Origin: Pelagophyceae sp. CCMP2097
Lineage: Eukaryota; Sar; Pelagophyceae
DNA length: 64,000 nucleotides
Direction: 5' to 3'
Assembly (NCBI GenBank): GCA_026770575.1
Contig: MU657176.1
Location: 39,765-103,764 of the forward strand
Shown: in pieces, positions 1 through 9,929 of the stretch
Position numbering within the stretch: position 1 is the stretch's first letter
Layout: the number at the start of each line of letters is the position of its first letter
Notes under the pieces: generated by a model
The model's database searches: none
Told to the model about the DNA's origin: nothing
The model's input: the letters and a program-made list of their open reading frames with translations, nothing else
Translations under genes and position numbers: made by a program

Positions 1-45
1 TTTTTTCTTCCCAAAGGTGGAACTTCACGGATGGACCCGGCGACG

Positions 46-93
46 GACAGACAAACAAACGGACAGACAAACAGACAAACAGACAGACAGACA
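46..93. repeat. GACA/AACA microsatellite
   Basis: A low-complexity run of GACA and AACA units with small interruptions. It sits upstream of the first gene and has no coding potential. Confidence 0.85.
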
Positions 94-122
94 TAATTGC
101 CCCTGGTAATCCTTCAATCAAA

Positions 123-183
123 GGACCCGAAGGGCCCTTGCCGTAAACTGACGTTGAATAAACGGCAAGGACCCTTCGGGTCC
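123..183. repeat. 22-bp inverted repeat (hairpin)
   Basis: Arms 123-144 and 162-183 are reverse complements with one mismatch, around a 17-nt loop. No T-run follows, so it does not look like a bacterial terminator. A palindrome TACAATTGTA lies just downstream at 202-211. It lies about 170 bp before the first start codon; its role is unknown. Confidence 0.75.
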
Positions 184-355
184 TGAATTATTGGTGAACT
201 TTACAATTGTAGAGCCCATTCCAACGTCGGGTTGCAGGTCGGTGTTGATTTAGGGTAAAAACGGGTGTTTACCCTGGTGTTGACCTTGCCGGCGTGTTCG
301 CCCGTTCCGCGCGGGGCGTTACGGGGCCGGGTTACACGCCCCCCGCGCCGCGCCG

Positions 356-2572
356 ATGATGCGCCGCCGGCCGGCGCCGGACCCGGGCAAGGGCTCTTTT
401 GACGCGCAGTTTCAGAGTGACATGATCTCGACTTGCACCCTCGGCGAAAAATGCCTATACGAGGCGCCCGCGCCGGGCCCGCCGCGGAACGGGCTGTGCG
501 CGGCAGCGCTATTCGCATTAGACGTGGTGCTGTTCTTCGCGACGTGTTTTTTGCTTTACGACACTGTGGTGGGCGTGCGGCGGCTCTACTTGGCAAAGGA
601 GACCCTCGACCCCTACTGCTGGACGGCGGCGGCGGGCAAGCGGGCCTGCTTCACCAACCCGTTTAGACTTACGACGGTCTGCGGCACCGTCGCGTTTGCT
701 TGTGTAGGGCTCCAGCGCGGTCTTTATACACTAAGCGTGCGGCTGCGGTACACGCGCCTCGAGTGGCAGCTCGGCGCTTTAATTTCCACTTATATTCTCG
801 TCTACTCTTATACTTTGACGCTGCCGGTGGTGCCCGGCGAGCCTTTGAACCCTCTGAGGTTTGTGACGTGGAGTGTGACCTTACCGATGTGTGTGGATAT
901 CATGTTCGCGCAACTCGAAACCAAGTGCGACGCCACGGCTCGAGAGTGCAAGAAGCACATGTTCGCCATGGTCGTCTTCGGCGGCGAGGCGTTCCACTAC
1001 AGATGGCACCAGCCTCTGGTGCTGGTGGTCGGGGGCGTGCTGTCGCTGGGGACGTACGCGTACGCGCTGTTCGTCTTTTACATGGCCTTTGAAGAAGAGA
1101 TGCGCGTACGGCGTCTCAAAGACGCCGAGACGTCGTGCCGCATCCTCAAGTCGACGCAGGTCTGGGTTGTCGTCGTCTTTAGCCTTTACCTCGTGCCCCG
1201 GCTTCTGGCAATGGGCGGCTACTTTACGGAAGCGACGGAAGAGATTTGTTTCACTGTTTTAGACGTTTTAAACAAAGTTTTCTTCACTTCGCTGTGCCAC
1301 GACTACGCGTTTTCGAGGTGGATGACCTCCGTGGCTCGAGCTGAGGAGGGCCAGGCGAGGATTGCCGAGATAAAGGCTGCCGTGGCTTTGGAGCGAGCTT
1401 TCTCGAGCCACGAATATACCAACCGCGCTTTGGAATGCATCGAGCTGGCAAATCAGCTGCGAGAAGGCGCGGCGCCCGCGGCCGCGGATCGAGCTCTACG
1501 GCTGGTCACTTCGACTCTAGAAGAATTGGTCTTCCTCTCGAGGATGCGAGGGTCCTTCGAGGCCATGGTCTCGCGATCGTATTCGCCGAGCGCGACACCT
1601 TTAGATTTGAGGGCGGCTTTACGGAGGATCGTCCAGCGCGTCAACCGGACGCAGAACGCGGGCGACGCGGACCTCGTCGACGGCACGGATGCGGGATGGG
1701 AGCGAAAACTCGTGCACATCGACGCCCTCGTCTTCGAGATCATGGTCTGGCACCTCTTGCAGTCGGCGCGGTCGAACGCTGGAGCCGGCGGCGCCGTGGC
1801 CGTCCACCTCCGAATCTTCGACGCCGTCAAGGTCAAGGGCGCGCCGCGGTGCGCCTTCGAATTGCGCGTCGTCCACGGCCGCCGCGGCGGCGATCCGCGC
1901 CCACGCGCGGGGTCGGCGGCGTACGCGACGATGGAGTCCAACGTCTCCGTCGTGGTGCCCGTTTGCGCGCACGCTTTGGCAGACGGCGTGCCGGCGACGT
2001 GGTCAAGAACCGTCGGCGCGACGACTGAAGAGGTGGTGCTGACGCACCCGTCTCTTCCGGCGACGACGCCGGCGCCGGCGGTGGAGCCGGCGGCGTTCCC
2101 CCCCAAGGCGCGGTTGGTGCACTTGGACGACTCGGCGATGATGCGCAAAATGTTCGCCAAGTTTGCAAACAAGGTGCTTCCTGGGTTGCAGCTCGAATCC
2201 TTCGAGGCGACCGAGGGCCTCGTGGAGAACGTTTTCTTCTCTGCGCACGACGCGCGGCGCGGGCCAGTCGTCGCGGTCGTTTTAGATCAGAATCTCGGCG
2301 CCAAGGATCCGCCGCATGTCAAAGGCATGGACGTCGCGCGCGAGCTGCGCCTCCGCGGCTTCGACGGCGTCATCGCCGCCATGTCGGCAAACGACACGGA
2401 CGTCGACCGGGCTGCTTACATGGAGGCCGGATGCGATGCTGTGATTTCCAAGGCCACGGCGCTCTACGAGCTGAAACCCGCCTTGGTCACCGCCCACGCC
2501 GCGCGCTACGCCGCCCGCGCCGAGCGGACCGGCCAACGGATCCGACGCGTCACCAGCCGCACCGACTTCTAG
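356..2572 (+). CDS. Microbial rhodopsin fused to a degenerate histidine kinase and a response-regulator receiver
   Basis: Single-exon 738-aa protein. It appears to be an enzyme-rhodopsin of the histidine-kinase-rhodopsin type: a light sensor linked to phosphorelay domains. Seen: eight hydrophobic segments, roughly 46-73 (an extra TM0), 104-128, 137-157, 163-186, a weak one near 200-213, 219-245, 268-288 and 296-318. The fourth carries RFVTW..T.P (R168, T171, W172, T175, P177), matching opsin helix C. The last carries LDVLNK with D303 and K307, the positions of the bacteriorhodopsin counterion Asp and retinal-linking Lys. H352 sits in a SHE..NR H-box. The ATPase region (about 450-570) lacks recognisable N and G boxes. 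A complete receiver follows: D591/D592, phosphoacceptor D644, S677, K699. The primary counterion Asp of helix C is Thr171. The ATG at 356 is immediately followed by a second ATG; a third in-frame ATG is at 422. Known family: rhodopsin kinases of green algae. Inferred: light-gated phosphotransfer, possibly receiving phosphate from a partner because the ATPase looks dead. Confidence 0.85.
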   Translation: MMRRRPAPDPGKGSFDAQFQSDMISTCTLGEKCLYEAPAPGPPRNGLCAAALFALDVVLFFATCFLLYDTVVGVRRLYLAKETLDPYCWTAAAGKRACFTNPFRLTTVCGTVAFACVGLQRGLYTLSVRLRYTRLEWQLGALISTYILVYSYTLTLPVVPGEPLNPLRFVTWSVTLPMCVDIMFAQLETKCDATARECKKHMFAMVVFGGEAFHYRWHQPLVLVVGGVLSLGTYAYALFVFYMAFEEEMRVRRLKDAETSCRILKSTQVWVVVVFSLYLVPRLLAMGGYFTEATEEICFTVLDVLNKVFFTSLCHDYAFSRWMTSVARAEEGQARIAEIKAAVALERAFSSHEYTNRALECIELANQLREGAAPAAADRALRLVTSTLEELVFLSRMRGSFEAMVSRSYSPSATPLDLRAALRRIVQRVNRTQNAGDADLVDGTDAGWERKLVHIDALVFEIMVWHLLQSARSNAGAGGAVAVHLRIFDAVKVKGAPRCAFELRVVHGRRGGDPRPRAGSAAYATMESNVSVVVPVCAHALADGVPATWSRTVGATTEEVVLTHPSLPATTPAPAVEPAAFPPKARLVHLDDSAMMRKMFAKFANKVLPGLQLESFEATEGLVENVFFSAHDARRGPVVAVVLDQNLGAKDPPHVKGMDVARELRLRGFDGVIAAMSANDTDVDRAAYMEAGCDAVISKATALYELKPALVTAHAARYAARAERTGQRIRRVTSRTDF

Positions 2573-2845
2573 GCGTGAAGCGAAAGGCCCCCGCGGCCCG
2601 CCACAAGAACGTGTGGCGAGGATGCGAGAGGGCCCGCGAATCATACCAGTTTTAACAAGAGTCAAGATGAACCCACCCTTTCCGCGGCGGGCCACAATTC
2701 TGGCGCCCTGCGAGAGGGGCCGCCCGCGAATCATACCAGTTTGGCCCCATCCGCGCGTGTCGTCCGTGCATATCGTAACACCCCATCCGCGAATCGTTTC
2801 GACGAGTCTTAATAGCGCGCCTTTCGGTTGTGCTGTTGGAGAAGG
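2573..2845. repeat. Intergenic 3' region with a diverged direct repeat
   Basis: Stretch between two convergent genes. A unit of about 30 nt ending in CGCGAATCATACCAGTTT occurs at 2623-2652 and again, with a small insertion, at 2709-2742. A shorter echo (CCGCGAATC) follows near 2787. Nothing coding is visible. Confidence 0.55.
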
Positions 2846-3679
2846 CTACTCGTCCTTTGGCCAGTAGGCCTTGCCGTCGACCTCGCCGCAGTGGGCGACG
2901 AGGACTGGCTTGGACGTCTCGCCGCCTTGGGACCCGACGGCTTCGACGGCGCGGACGACGGACATCCCATCTTTCACCTCGCCGAAGACGACGTGCTTGT
3001 CGTCGAGCCACGCCGTCTTGGCAGTGCAGAGGAAGAACTGCGAACCGTTGGTGCCGGGGCCTATTTAGAGCGGTACGAAAGATGAAAGATGCGACGGTGT
3101 AAATCGAAAAGCGCACCCGCGTTGGCCATGGACAGGATGCCCTCGGTCACGTGCTTGAGCTGGAAGTTCTCGTCCGCAAACGTCTCGCCGTAGATGGACT
3201 TGCCGCCGGTGCCGTTCTGATTGCTAACGCAAAGGCGCGTCCGAGGCTTTCGAAGCGAGGGGGCGGGCTCACGTAAAGTCGCCGCCCTGGCACATGAAGC
3301 CCGGGATGACGCGGTGGAAGGGGCATGCGCGGTAGCCGAAGCCGTGCTTGCCCGTGCACAGCTCGAGGAAGTTCTTCGCCGTCTTCGGGACAACGTCGGC
3401 TCGCAGCTCCATCACAATACGCCCCGCGGCCTCGCCGCCGATGGTGATATCGAAGAAGACCTTTGGGTTCGACCGCTTGGCCAGCGCGGCCTTCTTTTGT
3501 TTGGCGCACTGCTTGTTGACCCAAGCGTCCAACTCCTCCTTGGTCGGGTACTTTTCAAAGATCTTGCCCTTGGCTTCCCAGTCGTCCACCTTGACCTTGG
3601 TCCAAGCCGACAAAGACTCCCTGTCCTTATCCTTCCACAGCGTCTCCAGCAGACCCGGGTCCTCTTCGTAACGCGTCAT
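2846..3679 (-). CDS. Cyclophilin-type peptidyl-prolyl cis-trans isomerase
   Basis: Three exons: 3679-3273, 3223-3117 and 3060-2846, giving 242 aa. Catalyses proline cis-trans isomerisation during folding. Seen: an N-terminal extension of about 75 aa rich in K, E and W, then the cyclophilin fold with [10 protein letters not shown], the [16 protein letters not shown] catalytic strand split by intron 1, [10 protein letters not shown], and GTNGSQFF after intron 2. The donors are GTGAGC and GTGCGC and the acceptors TTAG and ATAG; both junctions restore family sequence in phase. ATG at 3679 is the first in frame. The extension carries no obvious signal peptide, so the protein is probably cytosolic or nuclear. 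Its C-terminus faces that of the rhodopsin gene. Confidence 0.92.
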
Positions 3680-3821
3680 GGTCCGTGGCGGGAGGTACTA
3701 CTCGCCTAACCTGAAATTAACCTGACCTGCATTTGCAACATTTGCATTCTTTGAGCGAAGTGCGTCTCTCGACGCCGGCGAGCTGCCCCGGGCGCGGGAG
3801 TGCTGCTCGAAAGCGCTTCGT

Positions 3822-5404
3822 TTAGGCCTCGAGGCAGCCCAAGGCCTCGAACTCGGCCTGCGGGATCGGGGGCAGGGGCGGGTCCTGGATCTTGAGGTTG
3901 AGGTTGTGCCTGTGCCAGTCGCTCCGGAAATGCTCGCGGTGCTGCGCCGCGCCCGAAAAGTCGCCACCACAAGTCGTGCAGCTCAGCCGCTTCGCCGGCG
4001 CCGATTCGGCCGCCGCGCGCGGCTTGGGCTGCGTCGGCACGCGCGACGCCGGAGATGTCACCGGGCCGTCCACGGGGCCCGATTCGCCGAAGAAGCTCGC
4101 GCGCGGCGGCGCCGCGCCGCCGAGCTCGCCGAGTTGCTTGCCCACGTGATCGCGCGCCGCGTGCTCCACGACCTTACAGCGACGGTGCGCATATGGCGGC
4201 GAAGCGCCCGGCGACGCGCTGGGCCGACGACGGCGTGATACGACGAGTCTCTGCAACGACGAGTCTCTGGGACGGCGATGAGGCGCGCTTGCCAAGGGAC
4301 GCACCTCGACGACACCCTTGCTCTCGGTCCCCGCGGCGACCGTAGCCACGACGTCGCGGTAACTCCGCGTCTCGACGAGGAGCGTGACTCCATTGTCGGC
4401 GGCGACGATGCTGGAGGCCAAGACGCCGTCCACGGCTGCCAAAGCGCCCTTCAGAGCGTCCAGCGCAAACGCGTCGTCGTGCGTCACGCGCCTACGAGGG
4501 GGAGCGTCGGCACGTTCCCGGACGACACGTGCTACTTTCACTTTCCAATAGACCACGTCGTCGATGCTCACAGTCGCATGGGTGCGCGCTTCAGGCCCAT
4601 GTCCGTCGACTCGAGCCGCTTGATGACCTCGAGCGCCTGCACCTTGGCCACCTTCGTTCTCGACGCGATCTAAAGTGGAGCGGTCGTACGCGCGACGTGT
4701 GCCTCGTCGACAGGCGACTCACGTATTGGATTTCGTGCATGGCGCGCTCAATCGTCGACGGCGCCTATACGCGCGCTCAATCTTCGATGGCGCCTGCGCG
4801 GCTCGGCGCGGACGTCTCTCGCAGTCGATGCTCACGAAAGCGCGGCCCGTGCCTGCGCGTACGAATGTCGCCGCGCGTTCGACACAGCGGCGTGAAGCGA
4901 CCCTCACGGATCTCGAGCGTCTTGTCGGCGACGATGCCCGCAATCTCCTTGAAGAGCGCCTCGGACTTGGAGCTCCGCTCTTTCCTGCGCAGAAGGGCTC
5001 GCGCGCGGCGCCCCCAAAGCGGCCTCTGGCGACTCTCGCGGGTCCTGTCTAGCGACTCGGGTTGCTTGCTCGGAGACCTGGAGGGAGCCCTGCATGAGGA
5101 TGACTCGGCAGGCGGTGTGTGCGTCGCCGAAGACGTCTTTGACCTCCTTCATCGGCGCGATGACGCCCTTTGAGACGTTGCGGAAGCTGTGGTGGCGGCT
5201 GCGGCGTTTGTGCATCCCGCGTCGGACGCACACGGTGACGACCTGGAGGACCTCGTCGAGTTCGACTTCGATGCCGTTTCGAAAGTCGACGACCTTGCTC
5301 GGGTACGCCGCGACTTCAAACGTCTTCTTATCTTTCTGATACTTGACCACCGCCACGTTCGACAGCTTGACCTGGTTGATCGGCGTCCCCACGCGCTGGC
5401 TCAT
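3822..5404 (-). CDS. SBDS: SBDS ribosome maturation protein with C-terminal C2H2 zinc finger
   Basis: Orthologue of the Shwachman-Bodian-Diamond protein, which with the GTPase EFL1 releases eIF6 from pre-60S subunits. Exons read: 5404-5232 (MSQRVGTPINQVKLSNVAVV...), 5186-5070, 4984 to about 4920, about 4764-4723 (IERAMHEIQY), 4669-4572 (ALEVIKRLE...MRL), 4491-4305 (domain III) and 4172-3822. The intron after 5070 begins GCAAGC and ends GCAG; using it gives VSEKERS...IVADK, exactly the family spacing, so it is a GC-AG intron. The junction between the third and fourth exons is not resolved: no GT or GC donor gives a clean phase. The last exon adds a linker and CTTC...HREHFRSDWHRHN, a U1-like zinc finger. 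Similar tails are known on plant and some protist SBDS proteins. ATG at 5404 matches the usual N-terminus. Confidence 0.88.
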
Positions 5405-5673
5405 TCCTGCCTACGGGACCGCCGGGCAATTCCGAGCGGGAGATTTCTCAAGAAATTGTCGCCCAACTTGGCGATATTTTGACCCGGACTCGGAAGCTGA
5501 GTTCTCAGACGGCGGGGCTCGTGTGTTGCCAGCACTGCAGTGGCAGGCGCCTTGCAGGCTCAGGCTCCCGAGGGTCCTGCCGGGTTCCTATCCAAAGGGG
5601 TTCCAAACAGCCCCGGGAGAAGCAGCGTGGCTCTCTGTGTGCCGTTGGTCGCCCGAGACTAGAGTCCACGCCA

Positions 5674-6172
5674 TTAAGTTACAACATTCCACAGCCGCGC
5701 CGTCTTGTCCTCGCTCGCCGTCACGATGCGCGTGCCGTCGGGCGAGAACGCGCAGCTCAGGACGCCGCTGGTGTGTCCCTCGAGCGTCACCTGGAGCGCG
5801 CCGGTCTCGGCGTCCCAGAGCCGCGTCGTCCCATCGTCGGTCGCCGTCGCGATGCGCTTGCCGTCGGGCGAGAACGCGCAGCCCCAGACGGGATGGGTGT
5901 GCCCCTCGAGGATTGCGGTGCCCTTCGAAATCCGGTCCTGCCAGACGAGCTTGCGCAGCGCAAGCACCACGACGCGCGCGTCGCGGGCGACGTGCTTCGT
6001 GACGAGGAGGCCGTTCGGTGAGGCGACCAGCCGCAGGATGGGCGTGAGCAGATCGCGCTGCTCAAAGACGCAGAGCGCGAGCGCGGCACCGCCAGCGCGC
6101 GACCGGGCGCGCCGCGAGGCCCCGGTGGGACCTGCATGCCCTCCGTGCCGGGGGCCCCGGGGCGCGGCGTCG
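5674..6172 (-). pseudogene. WD40-repeat protein, C-terminal fragment beside a TIR element
   Basis: The open frame from about 6172 down to the TAA at 5674 encodes a stretch with VFEQRDLLTPILRLVASPNG and then two regular WD40 repeats (GHTHPVWGCAFSPDGK... and GHTSGVLSCAFSPDGT...). The frame is preceded by GACGCAG, a possible 3' splice site. The next recognisable sequence upstream is the TIR element starting at 6243, so the rest of the gene is missing or lies beyond it. WD40 domains normally need about seven repeats. Either this is the last exon of a gene split by the insertion, or a decayed remnant. The shorter ATG-less start at 5970 is not needed. Confidence 0.5.
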
Positions 6173-6242
6173 GCCTGCGTCGGCGACGTCAGCGTTTGAG
6201 CTTAGTCCAGCCGTGCCCCTTCTGAAATCGCGAAGCGGGAAA

Positions 6243-6698
6243 CATTGTCGAATTAGATTATCACCGGAAATCTATTAACTATTTTTGGCTCGTGAAGGCG
6301 GCTGGCGCTGCGCCGGCCACTCCCGCGAGACGCCCTGGGCGCGCTTGTTTGGCTTTTTCGTCAACTGCCTTATTTTGGCGATTCTCTGCGAAAGCTTCTT
6401 AATTTAGTAGTTAATCAAGTCTAAACCTTAGGGCACAAATCAAAAGTCGATGAAGGCGCCAATGAGTTCCCGGCCAATTGAGACAGACGTTAGGGGCACT
6501 GTGCCCGAACGTTATGTCCAAATTGGCCGGCAATTCCTTGCCTCCAAAGTAGGCTACTAAAATTTCGCGGTTTGAGACGTTTCTTCTTCGCGCGCTGGTC
6601 TCCGAGGCGCCAACTAATACGACTGGAGGGGGCGGCAAGAGCGCACGCGCTAAAAAAAGTTATTCTTCGGCGATTTCTGTTGTGCAAATTCGACATCG
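6243..6698 (-). mobile_element. Short non-autonomous TIR element, copy A (degraded ends)
   Basis: A 456-bp block nearly identical, in reverse orientation, to 49364-49818. Its ends read CATTGTCGAATT and AATTCGACATCG, slightly mutated versions of the perfect 12-bp inverted ends of the other copy. No target duplication is recognisable, consistent with an older copy. It contains an imperfect hairpin around 6470-6540 and no transposase. The apparent ORF inside it is shared with copy B but resembles no known protein. Confidence 0.8.
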
Positions 6699-6708
6699 AT
6701 CTGCTCCT

Positions 6709-6840
6709 GACAAGGCCGTCGTGGACTCGGACGGCGACACCGACGACGACGACGACGTCTACGACGAGCGCAACGACGCGCGCAGCTTCGTCTCACAGTT
6801 CTTTGAGCTGCGGCGCTGGGCCGACGCCGCGGTCACATAA
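6709..6840 (+). pseudogene. Acidic C-terminal exon remnant
   Basis: Frame 6709-6840 encodes a run rich in Asp (DSDGDTDDDDD) followed by a helix ending RRWADAAVT and a TAA. It begins right after TIR element copy A and has no start codon. It could be the last exon of a gene broken by the insertion, or chance. I do not recognise it. Confidence 0.25.
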
Positions 6841-6947
6841 GTGGCTAGGGTGGTGGCTTGTCGCTTGCTGATGCACGCTCTCCCGCCGCCGCTGCCTCCG
6901 CTCTTCCCCTTCCCTCCATTTCCTTTTGCGAATGCCCACGCTGCTTG

Positions 6948-7290
6948 CTATAGTCGGTAAATAGAAACAGTGAAAGGAAAACACGACGAACACTGTGCTG
7001 TTAGCCGTGCACCCCGAGCCCCGTGGTCCTCCCGGCGGCCATCTGAAGCGGTGGGCCCACGCGCCTCGGCCTCCGCGTAACGCTCCGAGCGGGCCGCCGG
7101 GCAGACGTCGGGACTCTGAAAAAGCTTCGCCCGACACATCAGCGCGCCTCCAATCGTGCGAGTAGGATGGATGTCCTCGGCGTAGACAAACTTGGAGACA
7201 AGCTCGTCGAGGCCCAAGGCCCTGAATCAGGGCCTTGCTCCCCTCAGGCTCGCCCATGCCCACGTAGAGCTCCGGGGACTGAAGCAAGAC
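6948..7290 (-). pseudogene. Frameshifted ORF of unknown family
   Basis: On the minus strand two adjacent frames read SPELYVGMGEPEGSKALIQ and then LDELVSKFVYAEDIHPTRT, joined by a one-base shift near 7212. A stop interrupts the upstream continuation near 7325. Codon content looks protein-like, but no splice site explains the shift. It lies between TIR element copy A and the FAD monooxygenase. Best read as a decayed gene; function unknown. Confidence 0.3.
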
Positions 7291-7437
7291 CTCGTCACGA
7301 TTCTTGCCATCGGTATCTCGGCGCTATTGGCGGTCGGCATCCGGAGCGTCCACGAGCACTGGCAGCGTGCACGGAGCCTGGGCGTTCACCGCGTCGCCAC
7401 CGTGGCCCGACGAGGGTCTGCCCGTTTTATGACTTTT

Positions 7438-9099
7438 TTACGCTTCGTTTTCAACAAGCGCGGCGCTCGCGACCCTTGCGGCGTGGAGGCGCGTCACGCC
7501 AAAGGACCTTGTTCGCGCGGCGTCCGAGTGCAAGAGATCAGCAGCTAAACGCGAGGCGCGGATCTTGTTGGCGGCGCGGGGGAGCATTTCGTCGTAGTAC
7601 GCCGCCACGGCTTCGGCCACTCCCCCTCGCGTCCGCCGCCGCAATTGCTTTGGCTTTTCCGCGTCTTCGTCGCCTGCTTTGCCCATTTCGGCGGCGGCGT
7701 CGCCGAGGCGCGAGTCGTAGAGCAACCTGCCGAGATTGAGCGCGTCGATCAACGCCTGGTTCGCACCTTGGGCTTTAAACGGGGCCATCGGGTGCGCGGC
7801 GTCGCCGAGCAGCGCCACGTGCCTCGGCAGCGTTCCGCGGAGCTGGGCGGCGTCTTCAGGGTCGCGGTCCACGATGGGGTAGCCCGTGACGTCGCCTGGC
7901 GCCGTGGCCTCGATCAAAGCGCGGCAGACGGGCAGCTTCCACTGGCCGATGACTTGCAACGCCTTTTTGTGCAAAGCGGCGCACCTCGTTGCGCGGTCCG
8001 CCTCGTCGACGACGCCGTGCGCGGATATGGGCCAGGAGAGCTGCCACATGGTGGTACCCGACTTGGAGTCCATCGGCATGGCATAAAGCCGGGCGGAGCC
8101 GTCGACCGCTTCGAAGACCACGTCGTCAAACGTCTTCCCCGCCGGCGGCCGCGCCACCGCGTGCTCCAATGCCTCCAAGTCCATCCGAGGCAGCTGGGCG
8201 TGACCGAGGGCCACGAAGACCTTGGCGCAGCGCAGTTGAGCGTCGCCCTCTGCAAACGCTTTTCGGCACTGCGAGCGCACGCCGTCCGCGCCCACCACGA
8301 CGGCCGCGCGCACGACGACCGCCCCGCCGCTGGGTTCAAAGTCGAGCTCGAACGTCTCTTCGCCACCGGCCTCAGCGGGCACGACGCGCGCCGCTTTCAA
8401 AGCGTGGCCCCACCGCACCGTGCCCGGCTCGAGGCGCGACAACAGTAAAGCGCGCAAGGCATTTCGAGGCAGGTGGATGGCGTAATTCTTGCCTTCCTTG
8501 GCCTCCTTGGCGGAATCGTCGCGCGGCCGCTCCGAGTCGCCGTGGACGCCGAGGACGCACGTCTCCAAGGCGTCAAAGGCGACGTGGCAGTCGGTGTACG
8601 ACGAGAGCGCACGGGCCTCGTCGAGGGCGCCGAGGCCGCGGAGAGCTTTGCCGCCCTGCTGCATGGTCAGCCCGTAGCCGGCCCGCCGCTCCGCAAACGT
8701 CGCGTCGCGCTCGTAGACCGCGCAGGCCATGCCGCGCTGCTGCAGGCACAGCGCCAGCGCCAGGCCGCCGATGCCGCCGCCGACGATGGCCTACCGCGGA
8801 AGTCGGGGCTCTGAGCAGATGTAAGTCGGACGCACGATGGGGCAGTCGACGGTTTGCCGCGGCTCCGTGGCCTCGAGGAGGCCGGAGCCGTCGCACTTGG
8901 CGCACTTGACCGTCGGCTTGCTTCCGTCGCGCTTCCGGCCGCTCCTCTTGGCGAACATGGACCCAGCACCCTCGCAATCCGGGCACCGGAAGTAAGACGG
9001 CTTTGGAACACCGCCGGCGAGTCTTTGCGCGCCGCCGTCGAAGCCGCGAACGCGGAGGAACCACGACGAGAACATTGTCGCTACGACGCCGCGCCGCAT
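7438..9099 (-). CDS. FAD-dependent monooxygenase with N-terminal CxxCxGxG zinc-knuckle segment
   Basis: Two exons: about 9099-8836 and 8790-7438. Intron donor GTGCGT, acceptor GGTAG, phase 0. Exon 2 opens with the dinucleotide-binding AIVGGGIGGLALAL, then VVGADGVRSQ and the flavin-binding VALLGDAAHPMAPFKAQGA, the signature of aromatic-ring and salicylate-type hydroxylases. Exon 1 encodes CPDCEGAG and CAKCDGSG, the DnaJ-like CxxCxGxG pair often seen in plastid zinc-finger proteins. Together about 538 aa if the ATG at 9099 is used; a second ATG lies at 9075. The substrate cannot be read from sequence. The zinc-knuckle/FAD arrangement depends on the intron being real, which the clean phase supports. 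Confidence 0.78.
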
Positions 9100-9357
9100 C
9101 AGCGCATCAAGCGCGACACTCTTGGGATGCAGATGGGCAGCACGAGGCAATGCCGCAGCGTCACCTGTCGTCAAGGGGTTCCTCCGCTACGATTCGCAAG
9201 ACTGTCCACACAGTCGCCGAATAAGGCGATACGAAAAACGCTTTGCTCGGCTTGTACAGCCTCGGCTCCATACAATTGTAGGTACATCGGCAGCTCCGGG
9301 GCCTTTCGGCGGCCTGTAAAAATTCATTAAAAACGAAGATGGGCGTTAAAAATCGAA

Positions 9358-9895
9358 TCACGCGAGCTGCGCGACCATGGCCTTAACCGCCTCTGGGTCG
9401 GGGAGGTTGCCCATGGAGGCGTTCGTCAAGAACGCGACACCCGCTTTGACGGCTGTGTCTTCCTGGGCGACTGCCTGGATTTGGAAGATGCCCATCATCA
9501 CGTTAGGGATGCCGTGCTCGATCAACTTCGGCTGGCACATCTGCGTCACAATCGGAATCAGCAGCATCATCTTCATCGAGGCGCGCTGCTCCTCGGGAGC
9601 AGCGTTGACCTTGGCCGTCGCCGAAGCCAGCGACTCTAAAGCAGACGCGCGTCGGGAAGACGCGCGCGACCGCGACCGCAGTCGTCGAGGCACCACAGCG
9701 TCGCAGCGGGGCGACGCACCGACGTTTTCGGGGAGGCTGAAAAGCGCGATCGCTTCGCGGAGGATGACTAGACGGGACGGAGGGTCATCGGCGCGTCAGG
9801 CACGGGGCGTCGGTTCCACCTGGCGCTTGCATGCATCGCCGCGCGCGGTACTCACGCTTGGCCCGCTCGACGGTCATCGGCTGCGGCGCCGACAT
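9358..9895 (-). CDS. Protein C10 (C12orf57-like) homologue
   Basis: Three exons, 9895-9856, 9767-9720 and 9635-9358, give 121 aa, close to the roughly 126 aa of animal protein C10. Seen: an N-terminal AKLILREAIALFSLPENV, then QRASMKMMLLIPIVTQMCQP, and a helical tail. Donors GTGAGT and GTGCGT and acceptors TCTAG and TTTAG join in phase. The family is conserved but its molecular role is poorly defined. ATG at 9895 is the only one in exon 1. TIR element copy C begins 35 bp upstream, so the promoter is largely made of, or displaced by, the element. Confidence 0.75.
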
Positions 9896-9929
9896 GTTGA
9901 GAGGGGGCTTAGACGTCACGTGGCACGTG

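Noticed and set aside
123..183. Rho-independent terminator
   Set aside because: No T-run follows and the genome is eukaryotic.
3822..4571. Independent zinc-finger protein (Vms1/ANKZF1-like)
   Set aside because: The upstream part of that frame is intron plus SBDS domain III in another phase; splicing makes it the SBDS C-terminus.
6411..6638. 75-aa ORF shared by two TIR element copies as a gene
   Set aside because: It lies across the element's hairpin, resembles no protein, lacks an ATG context and is not kept in copy C.
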